This document shows, piece by piece, positions 1 through 8,421 of a stretch of DNA of 64,000 nt. Location of the stretch: NCBI RefSeq assembly GCF_000155735.2, contig NC_020908.1:2485001-2549000 (forward strand), written 5' to 3'. The first letter of the stretch is position 1, and the number at the start of each line of letters is the position of its first letter. The notes under the pieces are model-generated. The model did no database searches, had not been told where the DNA came from, and saw only the letters and a program-made list of their open reading frames with translations. A program made the position numbers and the translations under genes. This DNA comes from Octadecabacter arcticus 238. Its GTDB lineage: Bacteria > Pseudomonadota > Alphaproteobacteria > Rhodobacterales > Rhodobacteraceae.

Positions 1-433
1 CCGCCACTTTTTTTTGGATGGCAATGATGGCTTCCGCCTGATCCAGACGGCGCCGCAAGGCTGTCACCTCACGGTTGGCCTTGGCCAGCTCAGCTTGCAA
101 TGGATTGGCAGGTGCCTTTTGTGGGCCACGGCGCATTGGCTGCAATGCACCCAATGTGCCGGCCGCCCGCGCACGGCGCCAATCGGTCAGTGCAGAGGAA
201 TAAAGCCCCTCCCGCCGTAGAATGGCGGAAACCCCGCCAGTGTCTGCCACTTGGTCCGTCTCATCCAGAATGCGCAGTTTGTATTTGGCTGTGAAGTTGC
301 GTCGCTTCGGGATGCTCGTCAGTTCCGCTGTGGGAGCCAACGGCGCATTAACAACGCGGGGAGGCGACGTCGGGGCCAAAACGGCTCCAGATCCAGCATC
401 TGGCGAAAGTGGTGATTGTGAAGGCATAACCAT
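1..433 (-). CDS. IS3-family transposase OrfA (3' end off window)
   Basis: This is the first 144 codons of a 160-aa IS3 OrfA, starting at an ATG preceded by GGAGAACGAACCC. OrfA binds the element ends through an N-terminal helix-turn-helix (region [18 protein letters not shown]) and ends in a leucine-zipper-like coiled coil ([20 protein letters not shown]) that mediates multimerisation with OrfB. The visible part matches the intact copy at 36776-37258 and shows no frameshift. Assignment is by family architecture and by the paired DDE OrfB in the intact copy. Confidence 0.85.
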   Translation of the reverse strand, partial: MVMPSQSPLSPDAGSGAVLAPTSPPRVVNAPLAPTAELTSIPKRRNFTAKYKLRILDETDQVADTGGVSAILRREGLYSSALTDWRRARAAGTLGALQPMRRGPQKAPANPLQAELAKANREVTALRRRLDQAEAIIAIQKKVA

Positions 434-505
434 GGGTTCGTTCTCCTACGCCCTCAAGTGTAAACTTTAGCCAGTCAATTGTCTCACGCTTATTGGCACG
501 GAGGG
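1..505 (-). mobile_element. IS3-family element, truncated by window edge
   Basis: The sequence is the reverse complement of the 5' 505 bp of the complete IS3 element at 36704-38307. It holds that element's outer end (CCCTCCGTGCC read outward-in) and most of orfA. The outer boundary is set by where similarity between the two copies stops, just before CAAAG. The orfB half and the other end lie outside the window, so no target duplication can be checked. Confidence 0.9.
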
Positions 506-1040
506 CAAAGCCCAAATCGAAAAAGCCAGTGCTTTTTAATACACCAAAGACTGATTAGTTGAGCTAGAGCCCACCTCTGAGCGCCCTGACAAACAGAAAC
601 TTTCCTGTGTTGGTGGCGCACAGCGTTTGTGCTGGGGCTACTGTGCTCGACCAAGGTCCGCCCGCGCACAGTGTAGCGATCAGCGTGTGTTGGCGATGTA
701 CGCGCGGACTTGAGCCATTATGCTGCGAAAAGTGCCGTGACAAAGTACAGCAAAATTCCGTTGACCGTCAGACTGAGAGGCATAGCTAAAAAGGTTTCAG
801 CTGTAATATGTCGCAAAGCGGTCATTGGTGCAGAACGCAGCAAACGTTAACCAGGTGCCCAACTGACAGATGCTGCGGCACGTACATTTTGGCAGTAAGG
901 GCGGTTAGCGGACTTTCGCCTCGATCTGCACAGATGACCGCTAAGCGCGACTTAGCGTTTGTTCAGCACCCTGTCATGCTTAGCTTTAATGCTCGACGCT
1001 CGCAGATGGTCTTGCCCAGCAGGACGCCCAGGTTCATTAA
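506..1040. other. Intergenic stretch, no gene seen
   Basis: No supported gene lies between the IS3 end and enuR. Short open frames here lack ribosome binding sites and family resemblance. The stretch holds one degenerate copy of a dispersed repeat (864-904). The enuR promoter should lie near its right end, but I cannot place -35/-10 boxes with confidence. Confidence 0.5.
864..904 (+). repeat. Dispersed intergenic repeat, copy A (degenerate)
   Basis: It shares GACAGATGCTGC and TAAGGGCGG, about 40 bp end to end, with copies at 17393-17433 and 29926-29966. Copy A is the most diverged: the central CACATTTCTACAT of the others reads differently here. It is non-coding and its function is unknown. 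Confidence 0.55.
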
Positions 1041-1056
1041 TAAATCATGACAATTT
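1041..1056 (+). promoter_or_regulatory. 16-bp motif over the enuR start, inverted copy after enuR
   Basis: TAAATCATGACAATTT lies across the enuR start codon, and its exact reverse complement lies across the enuR stop and the enuR-ehuA spacer (2450-2465). A perfect 16-bp inverted pair bracketing a regulator gene is a reasonable candidate for an autoregulatory operator. That role is inference. Confidence 0.4.
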
Positions 1057-2450
1057 GGCCTCCCCAGAAACACGACTTGAAACGTCCAGTTTACTTGTCG
1101 CTTGCCTCCACGGTGTTACGTGCGATGCGGGCTGGTGAGTTGACGGGTGGAGATCGGCTGCCCACGCACCGAGACTTGGCATTCCAGCTTGAGATCAGCG
1201 TGCAGACCGTCAGCCGCGCATATGATGAACTAATCCGGGTTGGCGCGATTTCAGGTCAGGTCGGACGAGGGACATTTGTGACTGGCGAACTTGCCGAAGG
1301 CACATCTCCGCATTTCTACCTGCCCGAGGAAGAACGCAGAAGTCTGATCGATTTATCGATTTTAAAGCCTGTGGGTGATCAAATTCACGTGGACCACATG
1401 CGAAATGCCTTGCGGGCCCTAACCGAAAACCTGCCCGCCGAGGTGGTGCATTCATTTCGCCCTGCTAACACAGCTCACGCCTATGACACCACGGCGCGAA
1501 AGTGGCTTAAATACTGTGGTGTGGATTTAGACGCGCAATCGGCGTTGATCACCAATGGAAACACCGCCGCGATGACTGTTGCATTGATGACAGTGGCTAA
1601 TCCAGGTGATCTCGTGGTCACCGAAGAAATTGGCCACCATACCCTTAATCCGCTTGCCCGCTATCTGGGCCTGCGCCTGACAGGATTGAGGACGGACAGC
1701 GATGGCATTTTACCGCAGGCGTTTCAGGCAGCCTGCTCGAACCAGACAGTAAAAGCACTTTATCTGATGCCAACAGGTCTGGGTCCACATCTGACCACTA
1801 TGTCAACCGCGCGCCGTATAGAGTTGGTTGAGATCGCGCGGGAGCATGATGTGTTCATCATTGAAAGCGATGCTTGGGGACCGTTACAATCTGTCCGGCC
1901 AGCTCCTTTTGCGATGCTCGCGCCCGAACGCACGCTTTATTTTACCTCCTTGACCAAATGTCTGATGCCAGGGTTACGGGTCGGGTATTTGGTTGTGCCG
2001 GACGCTCTGTCAGCCGCTGCGCGCAACAGGCATTTGGTGACCAACTGGATGGCCACATCGATGATGGTTGAAATAGCTTCGCGGTGGATTGATGATGGCA
2101 CAGCGCTGACCCTAGTTAATTGGCAGATTAAGGCAGCATTCAAGCGAAACGAGATTGCCGCTGCCTGCTTGCAAGGCCTGCCCTTTCTAAAAAACCCCAC
2201 GGGACTGCATGTGTGGTTACCATTATCCGAACGTGATGAGACCAAATTTATCGAAGCGGCGCGTCAACTTGGAGTAGCTGTGGCACCGGGCGCATCGTTT
2301 TGTATCAGCGACACTCCGCATGAATCGGCCGTCAGAATTTGCCTTGGTGGAGTGTCGGAAATTGAACTCTCAAACGGGTTAGCTGCGATCCGCAAATTGT
2401 TCCTAAAACAAGATGAACCTGTCCTTACAAGAGATGTAGTATCCATCTAA
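1047..2450 (+). CDS. enuR: MocR/GntR-type regulator EnuR of ectoine catabolism
   Basis: This 467-aa protein has the MocR layout. An N-terminal GntR winged helix-turn-helix (about residues 10-80, with LPTHRDLAFQLEISVQTVSR) is joined to an aminotransferase class I domain (about 100-455). The PLP lysine is K304 in SLTKCLMPGLRVGYL, matching the essential lysine known for EnuR. EnuR proteins repress ectoine import and degradation genes and release DNA when their PLP binds ectoine-derived diaminobutyrate compounds. The gene sits 84 bp upstream of ehuA on the same strand, heading the complete ehu-eut cluster. That context makes EnuR much more likely than another MocR protein. The ATG falls inside a 16-bp repeated motif and has no strong Shine-Dalgarno. 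Confidence 0.9.
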   Translation: MTIWPPQKHDLKRPVYLSLASTVLRAMRAGELTGGDRLPTHRDLAFQLEISVQTVSRAYDELIRVGAISGQVGRGTFVTGELAEGTSPHFYLPEEERRSLIDLSILKPVGDQIHVDHMRNALRALTENLPAEVVHSFRPANTAHAYDTTARKWLKYCGVDLDAQSALITNGNTAAMTVALMTVANPGDLVVTEEIGHHTLNPLARYLGLRLTGLRTDSDGILPQAFQAACSNQTVKALYLMPTGLGPHLTTMSTARRIELVEIAREHDVFIIESDAWGPLQSVRPAPFAMLAPERTLYFTSLTKCLMPGLRVGYLVVPDALSAAARNRHLVTNWMATSMMVEIASRWIDDGTALTLVNWQIKAAFKRNEIAAACLQGLPFLKNPTGLHVWLPLSERDETKFIEAARQLGVAVAPGASFCISDTPHESAVRICLGGVSEIELSNGLAAIRKLFLKQDEPVLTRDVVSI

Positions 2451-2465
2451 AATTGTCATGATTTA
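2450..2465 (-). promoter_or_regulatory. Inverted copy of the 16-bp enuR motif
   Basis: The + strand reads AAATTGTCATGATTTA, the exact reverse complement of the motif at the enuR start. It overlaps the enuR TAA and is followed by an AT-rich stretch (TTTAATTTTTTAATTGATG) leading to ehuA. It lies where the operon promoter/operator is expected. The assignment is based on position and repetition only. Confidence 0.4.
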
Positions 2466-2534
2466 ATTTTTTAATTGATGTGATATTCGATTGTCGCGCA
2501 ACTGTCCCTGCGCAGCATTGAAACGGGGGACTCT

Positions 2535-3320
2535 GTGGATACACCAATCATCAACATTGACAACGTCTCAAAATCATTCGGCGCGCTAGAGGTTCTCAAA
2601 GACCTTAGCTTCAGCGTGGCCTCGGGGGAAAAGCTGGCCCTAATCAGCCCGTCGGGGTCCGTAAAAACCACGATCCTACGCATTTTGATGACCTTGGAGA
2701 CGATCAACAGCGGCATGATCCACATCGATGGAGAGCCGCTGTGGCATATGGCACGAAACGGCGAAATTGTCGCTGCGGATGAAGCCCATCTGCATAAGAT
2801 GCGTGCAAAGATTGGCATGGTATTTCAGCTGTTCAACCTGTTCCCCCATAAAACAGTGCTAGAAAACGTCGCCTTGGCACCGATCCTGACCAAAGGGCTT
2901 TCTAAGCCTGAGGCCAGCATCAAAGCGATGGAACTGCTTGAAATGGTCGGGATGTCTGACAAGGCGGAGCAGAAACCCGCGCAATTGTCGGGTGGTCAAA
3001 AACAGCGGGTCGCCATTGCTCGTGCGCTGGCCCTGCAACCAAAGATCATGCTGTTTGACGAAGTCACCTCGGCGCTTGACCCAGAACTGGTCGAAGAAGT
3101 TCTGAATGTCATGCGCAAGCTTGCCGAAGAGACCGACATGACCATGGTGCTGGTAACCCATGAGATGAGTTTCGCCCGCGATTTTGCGGATCGAGTGCTG
3201 TTTTTTGATGGCGGCAGAATTGTCGAGTCTGGTCCGCCCGAGCAGATTTTTTCTGACCCGAAAGAGGAGCGCACCCAAGCGTTCCTGCGCAAGGTCATCG
3301 CAGCAGGTCACCGTGTGTGA
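2535..3320 (+). CDS. ehuA: Ectoine ABC transporter ATPase EhuA with altered Walker A
   Basis: This is a 261-aa polar-amino-acid-type ABC ATPase and should energise ectoine/5-hydroxyectoine import with EhuBCD. It starts at GTG with GGGGA upstream. The Q-loop (VFQLFNLFP), signature [14 protein letters not shown], Walker [13 protein letters not shown] and H-loop VLVTHEM are intact. Walker A reads SPSGSVKTT at residues 38-46, where the family has GPSGSGKTT. The first glycine is Ser38 and the glycine before the catalytic lysine is Val43; each is explained by a single base change. Loss of both glycines should badly damage ATP binding, so the transporter may be inactive although the frame is open. 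A base-calling error is the main alternative. Confidence 0.9.
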   Translation: MDTPIINIDNVSKSFGALEVLKDLSFSVASGEKLALISPSGSVKTTILRILMTLETINSGMIHIDGEPLWHMARNGEIVAADEAHLHKMRAKIGMVFQLFNLFPHKTVLENVALAPILTKGLSKPEASIKAMELLEMVGMSDKAEQKPAQLSGGQKQRVAIARALALQPKIMLFDEVTSALDPELVEEVLNVMRKLAEETDMTMVLVTHEMSFARDFADRVLFFDGGRIVESGPPEQIFSDPKEERTQAFLRKVIAAGHRV

Positions 3321-3382
3321 CCCTATCAACCAACCGGGCCACTAAGGCATCGGCATAGCAACAGAGAATGGAGTACCTGACA

Positions 3383-4231
3383 ATGAGATCAATGAAACAA
3401 ATGAATGTAGCACTTGCTCTTGGGCTCGGCGTGGCTGGGGTTTCGGCGATGCCAGGAATTGCGGCCGAACTTGAAGAACTGCAAGAACAAGGTTTTGCCC
3501 GTATCGCCATCGCGAACGAGCCGCCCTGGACAATGGTCACGACCGGCGGAGAGGTATCCGGTGCTGCGCCTGATCTGGCGCGCGCCGTTTTGAATAGAAT
3601 GGGTGTAGAAGAAGTTGTTGCATCGGTGTCAGAATACGGGGCGATGATCCCAGGCGTTCAGGCGCGCCGCTTTGACATGGTTGCGGCGGGCTTGTTCATC
3701 AAACCAGAGCGCTGCGAAGCTGTCCTATTTTCAGAACCTGACCTTTGCGATGCCGAAAGCTTTATGATCCTCGCAGGCAACCCAATGGGGCTACAGTCCT
3801 TCGCAGATGTTGCATCAAGTGGTGCACGGATCGGCGTTGTCGGTGGTGGTGGTACTGAGGAAAAATTGGCGATTGAGGCCGGTGTTGATCGCGCTAACAT
3901 TGTTGTTGTTCCTGATCCGCAGTCGGGTGACAATTTGCTACAAGACGGACGCATTGACGTCTACGCGTTGCCAGTTCTGTCCATCAGTGACCTGCTTCAA
4001 AAGGCCGATGATCCCAGTCTTGCGATGTTCGCTCCCGTAGAAAACACGCCAATCTTCTGTGCCGGTGTAGCTTTCCGCAAACAAGACGGTGCCCTGCGCG
4101 ACGCTTATGACGTGGCCCTGGCTGAGATGAAGGCCAGCGGTGTATTCGCAGCAATCATCGAGCCATACGGCTATTCGGCAGATGCAGCGATGCAGCAGAC
4201 TCGCGAGAACCTCTGCGGTGGTGAAAACTAA
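3383..4231 (+). CDS. ehuB: Ectoine-binding periplasmic protein EhuB
   Basis: This is a 282-aa extracellular solute-binding protein, family 3 (SBP_bac_3). I chose the ATG giving MRSMKQMNVALAL because GGAG lies 9 bp upstream; an in-frame ATG 15 bp earlier lacks this. Residues 1-26 form a Sec signal peptide ending near GIAA. The mature part has the two-lobe signature (FDMVAAGLFIKPERCEAVLFSEP, then IGVVGGGGTEEKLA). EhuB captures ectoine and hydroxyectoine with high affinity and delivers them to EhuCD. It follows ehuA by 62 bp. Confidence 0.9.
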   Translation: MRSMKQMNVALALGLGVAGVSAMPGIAAELEELQEQGFARIAIANEPPWTMVTTGGEVSGAAPDLARAVLNRMGVEEVVASVSEYGAMIPGVQARRFDMVAAGLFIKPERCEAVLFSEPDLCDAESFMILAGNPMGLQSFADVASSGARIGVVGGGGTEEKLAIEAGVDRANIVVVPDPQSGDNLLQDGRIDVYALPVLSISDLLQKADDPSLAMFAPVENTPIFCAGVAFRKQDGALRDAYDVALAEMKASGVFAAIIEPYGYSADAAMQQTRENLCGGEN

Positions 4232-4277
4232 ATTTTGAAATTTGGGCGGCGACAAGTGCGCCGCCCATGAACAATGA

Positions 4278-4949
4278 ATGGGGCGGATTTTGGAAGAGTG
4301 GCAGGGATATATTGGCCTGATTTTGCAAGGAGCGGTGGTGACAATCGAGATCACCATTCTGGGCTGTATCGTGGCCCTGATCGCTGCGTTTATCGCGGGT
4401 TTGGGGCGCATCTCGCGCTTCTGGCCGCTGCGCTGGTTGGCCACGGCCTACATAGAATTTTTTCGTGGCACGTCGATCTTTGTCCAGCTGTTTTGGGCTT
4501 ATTTCGTTCTGCCACTCTTGGGGGTCCCACTCAGCCCCTTGCAGGCTGGTGTTTTAGCCCTTGGCCTGAATGTCGGGGCCTATGGGGCGGAGGTCGTGCG
4601 CGGCGCGATCAAATCTATTCCGCGCGAACAATATGAGGCCTGTACCGCACTGAATCTGACCCGCTTTCAGGAAATGCGCCATGTAATCTTGCCACAGGCC
4701 TTCGTGCGAATGCTGCCGACTTTTGGCAACAACGCGATTGAGCTGTTGAAAGGCACTGCTGTTGTGTCGCTGATATCACTGTCGGACATGACTTTCCAAG
4801 CGCAGATTGTGCGAGCACAGACTGGGTCCACAGCCATTCCTTTCTTGACTATCCTGTTGCTCTACTTCCTGTTTTCTTCAACAATTTCTACTGCAATTAA
4901 ACGGCTTGAGCGGCGTCTGTCGCGCGGGCTGGATGGGACGAGGACCTAA
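4278..4949 (+). CDS. ehuC: Ectoine ABC transporter permease EhuC
   Basis: A 223-aa inner-membrane permease of the His/Glu/Gln/Arg/opine (HEQRo) type with about five hydrophobic segments. The cytoplasmic EAA coupling loop reads EQYEACTALNLTRFQEMRHV near residue 120 and is followed by ILPQAF, where the ATPase docks. It forms the translocation pore with EhuD. It starts 46 bp after ehuB and ends 3 bp before ehuD, consistent with translational coupling. Confidence 0.9.
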   Translation: MGRILEEWQGYIGLILQGAVVTIEITILGCIVALIAAFIAGLGRISRFWPLRWLATAYIEFFRGTSIFVQLFWAYFVLPLLGVPLSPLQAGVLALGLNVGAYGAEVVRGAIKSIPREQYEACTALNLTRFQEMRHVILPQAFVRMLPTFGNNAIELLKGTAVVSLISLSDMTFQAQIVRAQTGSTAIPFLTILLLYFLFSSTISTAIKRLERRLSRGLDGTRT

Positions 4950-4952
4950 GCC

Positions 4953-5612
4953 ATGGAATGGGATTGGGACTTTTGCATTCAGATATTGCCGCAACTGTGG
5001 GAAGGTGTAAAAGTCACCATTCAAGCCACCATTCTAGGCACGATGATCGCTATGACGTTGGGCTTGGGACTGGCCATTGCACGGCGTTCGACCAATGGGT
5101 GGATCTCGCGGCCTGTTGGGTTTTTCGCAGAATTAATACGCGGAACGCCGTTGTTAGTGCAGCTGTATTTTCTGTTCTACATCCTGCCGGACTTGGGCCT
5201 TTTGTTGTCGCCTTTGACGGCGGGCGTTGTCGGACTGGGTCTGCATTATTCGACCTATACCGCCGAGGTGTATCGTACCGGTATTGACGCAATCCCCAGT
5301 GGGCAATGGGAAGCCTCTAAAGCCACAAACCTGACGGCCCGTCAGACTTGGGTTCACATTATTATCCCGCAGGCCATTCCGCCAATGATCCCGGCGCTGG
5401 CAAATTATTTTGTTGCGATGTTCAAGGAAACGCCCTTGCTGGCCGCGATCACGGTGCTGGAACTGATGAATCAAGCGCGCTCAGTTGCTAATTATCACTA
5501 TAAATATGTGGAACCAATGACCATGGTCGGGTTGTTTTTCTTAGCGGTCAGTGTCCCCTCGGTCATCTTGCTACGCAAACTTGAAGCGCGCTATGCGCCC
5601 ACTGACAGATAA
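4953..5612 (+). CDS. ehuD: Ectoine ABC transporter permease EhuD
   Basis: A 219-aa permease homologous to EhuC, with five predicted membrane helices and the EAA loop QWEASKATNLTARQTWVHII followed by IPQAIPPMIPALANY. It starts almost directly after ehuC and is 12 bp from eutA, so uptake and degradation genes appear to form one transcript. I see no disruption. Confidence 0.9.
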   Translation: MEWDWDFCIQILPQLWEGVKVTIQATILGTMIAMTLGLGLAIARRSTNGWISRPVGFFAELIRGTPLLVQLYFLFYILPDLGLLLSPLTAGVVGLGLHYSTYTAEVYRTGIDAIPSGQWEASKATNLTARQTWVHIIIPQAIPPMIPALANYFVAMFKETPLLAAITVLELMNQARSVANYHYKYVEPMTMVGLFFLAVSVPSVILLRKLEARYAPTDR

Positions 5613-5624
5613 GACAAGGATGTC

Positions 5625-6419
5625 GTGATGATTAATAGCGTTACAATTTCCAGCGAACAGGTCGTGCTGGAGGCACGTTCAGACCGCAAGAAGATCGGGC
5701 TGATCGCGCTTGCAACAGATTTAACGACTGAGCGCGACTTTGCCCGGATCATACCGATGGAGCGTGCGGGTGTTTACGGCACGCGGATCGCATTTGCCAA
5801 TCCAACCACACCCGACAATCTGCGCAAAATGGCCCCAAAGATAACTGCGGCGGCCGAATTGATCCTGCCGGGAGAGACGCTGGATGCGGTGTGTTACAGC
5901 TGCACGGCAGCGTCCGTCGTGATTGGCGACGCTGAGATTACTGCATCCATTCACGCTGCACGTCCGGGCGTACCTGTGGTCACGCCAAGCGGTGCGGCGC
6001 TCGGCGCGTTTTCTGCCCTCAACGTGCAGCATATTTCGGTTCTGACCCCCTATCTTATTGAGACCAGCCTGCCGATGGCCGATTATTTCAAACTACACGG
6101 ACTTAAAATCGAAAAGTTCCGCTGCTTGGGACTGGAAGACGATCGCGATATGGCACGGGTTGACCCAGATATGATCCTGCGGGCCGCTTTAGAGACTGAG
6201 ACGGCCCAGACGCAGGCGTTCTTTTTATCCTGCACTGGTTTGCAGGCGGTGGATGTTATTGCGGAACTTGAACGCCAGACGGGCAAACCGGTGGTGACGT
6301 CCAATCAAGCCAGCGCGTGGGCGCTGATGAACCATACGGGATTGGTGCAGACGTCGAATAAATGGGGTCAGCTTTTTCAACATGCTTTGCCAGACCACAA
6401 ACAGGGAGTCAGTGCATGA
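5625..6419 (+). CDS. eutA: EutA, Asp/Glu racemase-like ectoine utilisation protein
   Basis: A 264-aa protein of the maleate isomerase / arylmalonate decarboxylase / Asp-Glu racemase superfamily. Two cysteine motifs sit where the paired catalytic cysteines are expected: CYSCTAASV (about residue 88) and FFLSCTGLQ (about 200). In ehu-eut operons EutA is proposed to act on hydroxyectoine-derived intermediates; its reaction is not firmly established. Its stop codon overlaps the eutB start (ATGA). Confidence 0.85.
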   Translation: MMINSVTISSEQVVLEARSDRKKIGLIALATDLTTERDFARIIPMERAGVYGTRIAFANPTTPDNLRKMAPKITAAAELILPGETLDAVCYSCTAASVVIGDAEITASIHAARPGVPVVTPSGAALGAFSALNVQHISVLTPYLIETSLPMADYFKLHGLKIEKFRCLGLEDDRDMARVDPDMILRAALETETAQTQAFFLSCTGLQAVDVIAELERQTGKPVVTSNQASAWALMNHTGLVQTSNKWGQLFQHALPDHKQGVSA

Positions 6420-7411
6420 GCAGTGATAGATCGATTGGCCTAGAGGACATTGTAGCCGCACAGGGCCGCATTGCGGGAACTGTCCATAGAACCCGCACAG
6501 AGCTGTCTGCGCATTTAAGCGACAAAACGGGTGTTCCGGTGCATCTAAAACTTGAGCATCACCAGCGCACTGGCAGTTTTAAATTGCGCGGGGCGACGAA
6601 TGCGGTTCTGCAACTGAGCGACGCGCAACGGGCACGGGGCGTTGTGGGTGTCTCGACCGGCAATCATGGGCGTGGCTTGGCCTATGCGGCGCGCCAAAAC
6701 GGGGTGCGGTGCATCATCTGCATGTCCGAACTAGTGCCGCAAAACAAAATTGACGGGATCAAGGCGCAAGGGGCTGAGGTGCGCATCGTTGGGCGCAGCC
6801 AAGACGACGCGCAGGTCGAGGTGGACCGCTTGGTCGCCGAAGGCATGACGATGATCCCGCCTTTCGATCACCCCGATATCATTGCGGGCCAAGGCACCAT
6901 CGGGCTGGAATTGGTCGACGATCTGCCCGACTTGACGACCGTGATGATACAACTGTCGGGCGGCGGTCTGATTTCGGGCGTCGCGGCCGCGCTTAAGGCG
7001 CGCATTCCCGGCATCCGAGTGATTGGCGTGTCCATGGAACGTGGCGCGGCCATGTACCAATGCCAACAAGCGGGCCAGCCGATGATCGTGCCGGAACTTG
7101 CCACTCTGGCGGATTCCTTGGGCGGCGGCATCGGATCGGACAACGCCTATACCTTTGGCATGACCCGCGATTTGGTGGATGAGATCGTGCTAGTTTCCGA
7201 GGCGGAGATCGCAGCCGCCGTCCGCCACGCCTATTGGTGTGAAAACCAGATCATCGAAGGGTCAGGCTCAGTGGGGATTGCTGCTCTCCTGTCGGGAAAA
7301 GTCAAACCTAACGGCCCAGCGGCACTGCTGCTGAGCGGTGGAAACATTGACATGGTTCTGCACCACCGGATCATCGGCGGTGAAGATGTAGACGTCACGG
7401 GGGAGCACTAA
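6416..7411 (+). CDS. eutB: EutB, threonine dehydratase-like PLP enzyme
   Basis: A 331-aa fold-type II PLP enzyme. The Schiff-base lysine lies in SFKLRGATNA, the PLP-phosphate loop in GVSTGNHGRGLA, and a glycine-rich GGGLISGVAAALK near the middle is typical of serine/threonine dehydratases. The start is the ATG overlapping the eutA TGA; the frame extends upstream but only inside eutA. EutB and EutC are thought to handle the hydroxyectoine-specific branch, since ectoine alone needs only EutD and EutE. That role is known from homologous operons, not shown here. Confidence 0.88.
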   Translation: MSSDRSIGLEDIVAAQGRIAGTVHRTRTELSAHLSDKTGVPVHLKLEHHQRTGSFKLRGATNAVLQLSDAQRARGVVGVSTGNHGRGLAYAARQNGVRCIICMSELVPQNKIDGIKAQGAEVRIVGRSQDDAQVEVDRLVAEGMTMIPPFDHPDIIAGQGTIGLELVDDLPDLTTVMIQLSGGGLISGVAAALKARIPGIRVIGVSMERGAAMYQCQQAGQPMIVPELATLADSLGGGIGSDNAYTFGMTRDLVDEIVLVSEAEIAAAVRHAYWCENQIIEGSGSVGIAALLSGKVKPNGPAALLLSGGNIDMVLHHRIIGGEDVDVTGEH

Positions 7412-8404
7412 GTGCCCGATATCAAAATACTGACTGAGGCTGAGTTGCGCGCTCTGGTGCCGCTGGACATGGCTGCGGTGAATTGCATTGCGCAGGGCTT
7501 TGTCGCGCTTGCTGGCGGGCACGTCGTAATGCCGCCGATCATGACACTGATCGTCCCCGATCATAACGGCGAGGTCTGCGTTAAGACCGCCTATGTGCCA
7601 GGTCTTGACAGCTTCGCTGTGAAAATGAGCCCCGGATTTTTCGACAATCCCACGCTTGGCCTGCCCAGCACGTCAGGACTCTTGGTGCTGTTTTCCAGCA
7701 GAACCGGCATGTTAGAGGCCCTGCTGCTGGATAACGGATATCTCACAGATGTGCGCACAGCGGCGGCGGGTGCTATCGCTGCACAACACTTGGCGCGGCC
7801 TGATGCGAAAAAGGTCTGCATCATCGGCGCAGGCGTGCAGGCGAGGTTGCAATTGAAGGCGCTGACGCTGGTTCGATCGATCACGACTGCGACGATCTGG
7901 GCGCGGGATACTGATAAGGCCGCCGCGACCGCTGCCGCCGTGGGTGATGAACTGGGCATCGACGTGTCAGCCTGCGCCGACCTGGAAAGTGCGGTAAGGT
8001 ACGCAGATATCATCGTCACAACCACCCCGTCGGACAGACCGCTGGTGATGGGCGACTGGCTGCAACCAGGCCAGCACATCACAGCCATGGGGTCGGATCA
8101 GGACCACAAAGTAGAACTTGATCCGAGCTGTCTGGCCAAGGCCAAACTCTATGTCCCCGACAGCCAAGCCCAATGCGCGATCAAAGGCGAATTGCGCAGT
8201 GCCATCGCGGCGGGCGTAATCAGCGCCAATCTGTCGTTTCCGGAACTGGGCGATGTCGCTGCTGGCAATGTGCCAGGTCGCCAATCGGACGCAGATATCA
8301 CCATCGCCGACCTGACCGGCACTGGGGTGCAGGACACCGCCATCGCAAACCTCGCCCACCAGCGTGCAGACGCCGCTGGGACGGGTGCCATTTTCACCAG
8401 CTAG
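7412..8404 (+). CDS. eutC: EutC, ornithine cyclodeaminase/mu-crystallin family
   Basis: A 330-aa NAD(P)-dependent enzyme of the ornithine cyclodeaminase/mu-crystallin family. The Rossmann motif is VCIIGAGVQARLQL near residue 135, with TDVRTAAAGAIAA before it and ITAMGSDQDHKVELDP after, as in the family. It starts with GTG directly after the eutB TAA, with CGGGGGAG upstream. It is predicted to act with EutB on hydroxyectoine breakdown products. The exact substrate is not deducible from sequence. Confidence 0.88.
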   Translation: MPDIKILTEAELRALVPLDMAAVNCIAQGFVALAGGHVVMPPIMTLIVPDHNGEVCVKTAYVPGLDSFAVKMSPGFFDNPTLGLPSTSGLLVLFSSRTGMLEALLLDNGYLTDVRTAAAGAIAAQHLARPDAKKVCIIGAGVQARLQLKALTLVRSITTATIWARDTDKAAATAAAVGDELGIDVSACADLESAVRYADIIVTTTPSDRPLVMGDWLQPGQHITAMGSDQDHKVELDPSCLAKAKLYVPDSQAQCAIKGELRSAIAAGVISANLSFPELGDVAAGNVPGRQSDADITIADLTGTGVQDTAIANLAHQRADAAGTGAIFTS

Positions 8405-8421
8405 CCCAAGCGGAGCCGCCC

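Noticed and set aside
8173..8421. N-terminal extension of EutD
   Set aside because: The frame is open upstream, but this lies wholly inside eutC; the ATG at 8422 has a ribosome binding site and gives the family length.
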